Source: an uncultured Candidatus Melainabacteria bacterium
Lineage (GTDB): Bacteria > Cyanobacteriota > Vampirovibrionia > Gastranaerophilales > Gastranaerophilaceae
Reading direction: 5' to 3'
Assembly: GCA_937898445.1 (NCBI GenBank)
Contig: CALEJY010000180.1
Coordinates: 1 to 7,683 of the forward strand
Length of the DNA: 7,683 bases
Part shown: in pieces, positions 4,714-7,683 of the stretch
Layout: each line of letters opens with the position of its first letter
Position numbering within the stretch: position 1 is the first letter of the stretch
Notes under the pieces: generated by a model
The model's database searches: none
What the model was told of the DNA's origin: nothing
Seen by the model: only the letters and a program-made list of their open reading frames with translations
Position numbers and translations under genes: made by a program

Positions 4714-5727
4714 ATGAGATTTGTTAAAAAAATATGTAAAAAATTAGAATGCTTGGATGCAAAGATGCATAGAGGTAAAGTTGGTTACTGGAAAATAGAT
4801 TTTTATTCGTCATTGCGAGCGATAGCGAAGCAATCCAGTGAAAATTGTCACCCTGAATTAAATTCAGGGTCTATCAATGCTAATTTAGAACCCTCTCCCG
4901 AATTTCTAAGTTCGTCACAACTCACTAAGAAATTCAACCCTCTCACAAAGAGAGAGGGCAGTAGTTTTAACGCTACGGGCTATTCACTATTCTCCACTCA
5001 CCATTCACTTATTCTTAACGATATGGACTTTTCACGTTTCACTTCTCACTTTTCACTCAAATCAGCTGCATTTACATTGGCAGAGGTTTTAATCACTCTC
5101 GGTATTATTGGAGTAGTTGCAGCTATGACTATGCCGACGTTGATTAATAATATCAATAACAAAGCGAATATCAACAAATTAAAAAGAGAATATTCTCTTT
5201 TGCAACAGGCATTCCAACAAATCGCAGCTGATAATGATTTGGAATTTAAAAATGCTATAGCAGATTGCCCAAATGCAAATGGTACAAAAAGGAATGCGTG
5301 TTTAAAAGATATTTTTAAATCAAAATTAAAGACAGTAGCTGATTGCGATAGCAACGATGGTGACAATTTAGGCAAATGTTTTGTTAAGCGTAGTAATGTT
5401 AAGTCATTAACGGGGTATTCTGTTCCATTTAGTATGGATCCTTTTCGGGATTCTGATTCTGGTATGATTTTGGATGATGGTGCTTCTATCGCAATGCAAC
5501 TTGATTATGCCGATTGTACAAGCTCTTTAAGTGATGAAAAGCGACGTTGTGGAAGATTGGTTGTTGATGTGAATGGTCCAAAACAAAATCCTAATACTTT
5601 GGGGAAAGATATATTTTTCTTTGAGCTTTATAAGGATAAAATAGTTGCTCCTATTTGTGTGGGGTATGGATGTGATAGTCTTGAAACTCAAAGTATGTAC
5701 AAAGCAAGTGAATATTTACTTAAGTAA
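4714..5727 (+). CDS. Prepilin-type (type IV pilin-like) protein with repeat-derived N-terminal extension
   Basis: A pseudopilin or minor pilin. The mature protein should begin at F120: A119 then FTLAEVLITLGIIG, with E124 as the conserved Glu+5 and a hydrophobic helix for membrane and filament packing, processed by prepilin peptidase. The 218-residue mature part has eight Cys, six of them in three A-D-C-X10-C modules (C185/196, C211/222, C268/279) plus C315/C320; extracytoplasmic disulfides are likely. RRCGRLVVDVNGPKQNPNTLGKDIFFFEL resembles the DxNGxxxPNxxGxDxF stretch of GspG-like pseudopilins. Residues about 32-118 are translated dispersed repeats. Two starts are possible: ATG 4714 has an excellent SD (AGGGGT, 4703-4708) but gives a 119-residue leader; ATG 5023 (MDFSRFTSHFSLKSAA) gives a normal 16-residue leader but has no SD. 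No pilus assembly genes are near, as is common for scattered minor pilins. The divergent XRE protein may regulate it. Confidence 0.85.
   Translation: MRFVKKICKKLECLDAKMHRGKVGYWKIDFYSSLRAIAKQSSENCHPELNSGSINANLEPSPEFLSSSQLTKKFNPLTKREGSSFNATGYSLFSTHHSLILNDMDFSRFTSHFSLKSAAFTLAEVLITLGIIGVVAAMTMPTLINNINNKANINKLKREYSLLQQAFQQIAADNDLEFKNAIADCPNANGTKRNACLKDIFKSKLKTVADCDSNDGDNLGKCFVKRSNVKSLTGYSVPFSMDPFRDSDSGMILDDGASIAMQLDYADCTSSLSDEKRRCGRLVVDVNGPKQNPNTLGKDIFFFELYKDKIVAPICVGYGCDSLETQSMYKASEYLLK
4809..4838. repeat. Dispersed repeat within the prepilin ORF (reads SLRAIAKQSS)
   Basis: GTCATTGCGAGCG followed by ATAGCGAAGCAATCCAG, with ATTGC (4812-4816) and GCAAT (4830-4834) as outer inverted arms. I recognise this as a very common dispersed repeat type in bacterial genomes, often seen as S-L-R-A-I-A-K-Q-S in spurious or extended ORFs. 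Only one copy is in the window; here it is in frame with the prepilin. Confidence 0.6.
4850..4870. repeat. Palindromic repeat (ACCCTGAATT dyad) within the prepilin ORF
   Basis: Perfect 10-bp arms, ACCCTGAATT and AATTCAGGGT, around one A. In the prepilin frame it reads as part of CHPELNSGS. It resembles the palindromic elements that follow the CATTGCGAGCG-type repeat in many genomes and that can insert in frame into genes, as the Rickettsia palindromic elements do. The comparison is from memory. Confidence 0.6.
4889..4958. repeat. 70-bp shell-and-core repeat, copy B
   Basis: Same length and same ends as copy A at 371-440: starts AACCCTCTCCCG and ends with CCCTCTC-ACAAAGA-GAGAGGG (4938-4958). 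The core differs but is again an inverted repeat, GAATTTCT (4900-4907) and AGAAATTC (4928-4935). Kept symmetry with changed sequence suggests selection on, or a copying mechanism needing, the folded form. It is read in frame within the prepilin ORF. Confidence 0.75.
4967..5057. repeat. Two tandem TTAACG/TTCAC units abutting the prepilin cleavage site
   Basis: Unit 1 (4967-5009) and unit 2 (5015-5057) align without gaps at about three quarters of positions, each starting TTAACG and ending in TTCACT-type heptamers. Unit 2 nearly matches the orphan unit at 449-498. Only unit 2 has ATG at 5023-5025 where unit 1 and the orphan have ACG, giving a possible start 16 codons before the mature pilin. 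Thirteen bases separate the repeat end from the first mature codon (5071). Confidence 0.75.
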
Positions 5728-5738
5728 ACTGCACTTGC
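5704..5738. terminator. Hairpin between convergent prepilin and asparaginase genes
   Basis: Outer arms GCAAGTG (5704-5710) and CACTTGC (5732-5738) enclose the perfect palindrome TTTACTTAAGTAAA (5715-5728), which contains the prepilin stop codon. It sits between convergent genes and could stop transcription from either side. The minus-strand tail is only TTTG and the plus-strand tail is A-rich, so a canonical intrinsic terminator is not clear. Confidence 0.4.
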
Positions 5739-5755
5739 AAAAAATATGTCTATAA

Positions 5756-6712
5756 TTAAACCAAAATCTTAACTTTGCCGACTTTTTGGTTGTGTAAAGT
5801 TTTGATGTCCAAATCCATTGGAATATCTGCCCAATGCAAATTCTTTAATGTTTGGCAAACGACTAATTCTCTTGCTTTCATATCGCAATCAGAAATTTTT
5901 ACGACAAAAGCTTCTTCGGATTTTGTATTAACAACAATACACAATCCGCCTGCGCCAACTTTTGCAACAATATTTTGAGAATTTTCGATAATTTTTGTGT
6001 CGGTTCTGTCCTCTCCGCCAATAATATATGGATGGTTTAAGAACGCATTTTTAATTTTTTCGTATTTTGGGTTGCAAAATAAATTCAAATACCCATGCAA
6101 CATATTAGTTAGTGGCATTGAAACAATCGGAACTCCGCAACCGTCAGTTGTTACGGGATATTCTTTTGTAACTTTACATAGTTCGTAAATCTGTTTTTTT
6201 ATTGCTTTTTGCAAAGGGTGTCCGGGACTATCGTATGTCGACAAATCCCAACCTTTCATTTTGCACAAACCCAACATCATAACGTGTTTGCCTGAACAAT
6301 TGTTTTGCAAAGGATGTTCAGATAAACCGTTTAATAGCATTTTTGCCTGTTCGGTTTTTGATAAAGGTTTATGTAATCCGCATTTTAAATAACTTTCGTC
6401 TAAACCTATTTTTTTGAGGAGATTTCCTGCAGTTTTGACATGAATTTCTTCGCCTGCGTGGGATGCACAACAAATAGCGATTTCTTCTTCTGTCATCTCA
6501 TAGAATTTATCCATTCCATAATCTATCAAAAGGCTTGCTTGTAGCGGTTTTGCGCATGAACGAAGGTAAAACGGGTAATTTTTTGCATCGCCTGTAAAAT
6601 CAAATGCTTTGTTTTTGTTTGCAAGCACAATAAAACCGTAATGTTCTTGATCTACAAGTCCATCTCGTTCATATTCTACTAATAATTCTGGTTCTGTGTT
6701 ATTGCTGACCAT
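5756..6712 (-). CDS. Asparaginase II-family (Rhizobium etli type) L-asparaginase
   Basis: Predicted to hydrolyse asparagine to aspartate and ammonia in the cytoplasm (no signal peptide). It belongs to the Asparaginase_II family typified by the R. etli inducible enzyme, not the E. coli AnsA/AnsB fold. The active-site motifs are all present: RSCAKPLQA with S52 and K55, ASHAGEEIH with S84, NNCSGKH with C139 and K142, TTDGCGVP with C192, and VAKVGAGG with K251. From the R. etli structure as I recall it, these match the two Ser-Lys pairs and the Cys/Lys/Cys zinc site, so it should be active. GGEDRTDT (232-239) is also family-typical. At 318 residues it is slightly short for the family. Its ATG lies 14 nt inside the upstream gene's end, giving translational coupling; the SD is weak (GGTAAAAAGAA). 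It is the second gene of a two-gene operon. Confidence 0.93.
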   Translation of the reverse strand: MVSNNTEPELLVEYERDGLVDQEHYGFIVLANKNKAFDFTGDAKNYPFYLRSCAKPLQASLLIDYGMDKFYEMTEEEIAICCASHAGEEIHVKTAGNLLKKIGLDESYLKCGLHKPLSKTEQAKMLLNGLSEHPLQNNCSGKHVMMLGLCKMKGWDLSTYDSPGHPLQKAIKKQIYELCKVTKEYPVTTDGCGVPIVSMPLTNMLHGYLNLFCNPKYEKIKNAFLNHPYIIGGEDRTDTKIIENSQNIVAKVGAGGLCIVVNTKSEEAFVVKISDCDMKARELVVCQTLKNLHWADIPMDLDIKTLHNQKVGKVKILV

Positions 6713-7454
6713 TTCTTTTTACCAATTCTAACAATTGAAGCATTTTGCGTTTAAGTTTAAGATTTTCGTCTTTAAGTTTCGCAATTTCATCTTCGTATTT
6801 TTGACTTTCGTTTGAAAAAGTTGTTTCAGATTTTGGAACAGTGTTGTAGTCAAGAATAAAGCGTTTTTTCGCTTCTTCTTTCAGTTGAAGAACTGCTTTC
6901 AAATCGCCTTCTGAAACAAAACCTAGTTGAACAAGGATTTCTCCAAATTTTTTAGGGTCGTTAGAACCTTCGGCATCTCTGTGTGCAAGGATTGCTTTTT
7001 GTAATTGATCTACAGTCAAAGCACCTTTTTGTTTGAAATACTCTCCAACTCTGAATTTGCCGGCAATATAACCTGCCATTGCGTGAATTTCTTTTGAGTC
7101 AGGAATTTTGATAAAGTTTTGTTCAAGGCAAAGTTCATAATATTTTGCGACTTCTTCCATAGACAAAAAAGTATTTACAGATATTTCAATCATACTATAT
7201 TCATTTGCGCAACCTTGAAGGAAATTGTAGATATTGTTATCAAGTCCGCATTTGTGTTCCATAAGCTCAGTTTTGCCTTTAAATGTAAGAGTTGGAACGA
7301 ATGCTGAAAAAATATCTTGTTTATGGTTTCTCAAGAAATCTTCGCAATCATAATCCTGCATTTCTTTTGCGAGTTTCAAATAAATGACTTGTTTAATCCA
7401 AAGTGGAACGTTTAAAACTTTTTCCAAAAATAATTCAAAAATGTTCTTTCTCAA
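6699..7454 (-). CDS. MshEN-like module protein with C-terminal coiled coil
   Basis: A 251-residue soluble protein without signal or membrane segment. Residues 1-130 are helical with a possible winged-helix part (about 74-118) that I cannot name. Residues 135-192 form two tandem motifs like the N-terminal domain of type II secretion/pilus ATPases (GspE_N/MshEN): R135-V-G with G144 and L151, then K169-F-G with G178, FVS and L185. In cyclic di-GMP-binding MshEN domains each motif begins R-L-G and ends with Gln; here the second Arg is Lys and the two end positions are H158 and K192, so binding is doubtful. Residues 218-247 (EDEIAKLKDENLKLKRKMLQ) are a heptad coiled coil. There is no ATPase domain, so it is a regulatory or scaffold version. 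The start is TTG, supported by GAGAGG five nt upstream; the next in-frame ATG is codon 32. It is first in the operon with asparaginase. Confidence 0.75.
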   Translation of the reverse strand: MRKNIFELFLEKVLNVPLWIKQVIYLKLAKEMQDYDCEDFLRNHKQDIFSAFVPTLTFKGKTELMEHKCGLDNNIYNFLQGCANEYSMIEISVNTFLSMEEVAKYYELCLEQNFIKIPDSKEIHAMAGYIAGKFRVGEYFKQKGALTVDQLQKAILAHRDAEGSNDPKKFGEILVQLGFVSEGDLKAVLQLKEEAKKRFILDYNTVPKSETTFSNESQKYEDEIAKLKDENLKLKRKMLQLLELVKRNGQQ

Positions 7455-7486
7455 ATCAACCTCTCAATAAATCCTATGTGTTTTTA

Positions 7487-7515
7487 ATTATAACATAGTT
7501 TTTATTTTTATTCAA
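7487..7515 (-). promoter_or_regulatory. Sigma-70-type promoter of the MshEN/asparaginase operon
   Basis: On the minus strand, TTGAAT (7510-7515), a 17-bp spacer and a perfect TATAAT (7487-7492). A start near 7480 gives a leader of about 26 nt containing the GAGAGG SD at 7460-7465. It is the best promoter match in the window. Confidence 0.75.
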
Positions 7516-7575
7516 GTTCTAAATCCTTCTATTTTATCCCCCAAAAGGCGGATTAAAAAATTCTGCTTTGTGGTA

Positions 7576-7604
7576 TTGATTTATGTCTTTAAAAATTGTA
7601 TTAT
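7576..7604 (+). promoter_or_regulatory. Possible plus-strand promoter near the right edge
   Basis: TTGATT (7576-7581), a 17-bp spacer and TATTAT (7599-7604). It would fire rightwards out of the window; no gene starts before 7683. In DNA this AT-rich such matches are frequent, so support is modest. Confidence 0.3.
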
Positions 7605-7605
7605 T

Positions 7606-7641
7606 AAAAGAAGCATAACTAAATTTATGTTTCTTTTTTTT
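7606..7641. terminator. AU-rich hairpin followed by T-run
   Basis: Thirteen paired positions (7606-7618 with 7625-7637, one G-U) around a six-base loop, ending in eight T on the plus strand. It has the shape of an intrinsic terminator, but no plus-strand gene ends before it. It could end an unseen minus-strand gene entering from the right, since A-runs and T-runs flank both sides. Confidence 0.35.
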
Positions 7642-7683
7642 AACAAAACTGAAAATAGTTGAATAATATACTAATTAAATAAC

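Noticed and set aside
5046..5375. Minus-strand open frame inside the prepilin gene
   Set aside because: It is opposite to the conserved prepilin helix and Cys modules, and its hydrophobic stretch is the antisense of the pilin helix.
7534..7674. Minus-strand open stretch ending in FFNPPFGG
   Set aside because: About 47 codons with no usable start or SD and no recognisable domain; it may be chance or a repeat remnant.

Overview
The window is AT-rich bacterial DNA. It most resembles a gut member of the Vampirovibrionia/Melainabacteria lineage (Gastranaerophilales type), the non-photosynthetic relatives of cyanobacteria. The main clue is the prepilin at 5071 on: its mature N-terminus begins FTLAEVLITLGIIG and it sits directly behind a degenerate TTCACTTCTCAC-type repeat, a combination I recall from that group. 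This placement is from memory, not from a search.

Layout. 1-544 holds no convincing gene: six tandem CATAG units, several hairpin-forming repeat modules, and an orphan copy of the repeat that elsewhere precedes the prepilin. 545-1599 (minus) carries a secreted parvulin-type prolyl isomerase and, upstream of it, a GGDEF diguanylate cyclase with an intact inhibitory site. Divergent from these is 1650-2231 (plus), a stand-alone version of the C-terminal HD domain of Ppx/GppA phosphatases. Two unrecognised small proteins follow (2347-2613 and 2700-3065), separated by a large imperfect hairpin whose 3' arm contains the second gene's ribosome binding site. Homoserine dehydrogenase (3123-4391) comes next. 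A small XRE-type regulator (4393-4650, minus) converges on it and diverges from the prepilin ORF (4714-5727, plus); an 11-bp-arm perfect dyad lies midway between the two starts. The right end is a minus-strand operon: a protein with an MshEN-like module and coiled coil (6699-7454), overlapping by 14 nt an asparaginase II-family enzyme (5756-6712). A clear sigma-70-type promoter precedes it. From 7516 to the end I see no gene.

Connections. The GGDEF enzyme would make cyclic di-GMP; the MshEN-like protein is of a fold that can bind it, though several binding positions are changed; and the prepilin belongs to machinery often controlled by that nucleotide. The genes are not contiguous, so this link is inference. 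Asparaginase yields aspartate, and homoserine dehydrogenase acts downstream of aspartate, but the two are in separate units.

The most unusual parts are: (1) the prepilin ORF, whose first 119 codons are largely read-through of four kinds of dispersed repeat and whose mature part has three exactly spaced Ala-Asp-Cys-X10-Cys modules; (2) two 70-bp repeat copies with an invariant shell and a variable but still symmetric core; (3) the RBS-burying hairpin at 2618-2692; (4) the regulator/operator/prepilin arrangement; and (5) signs of leaderless or nearly leaderless mRNAs for the HD and homoserine dehydrogenase genes.
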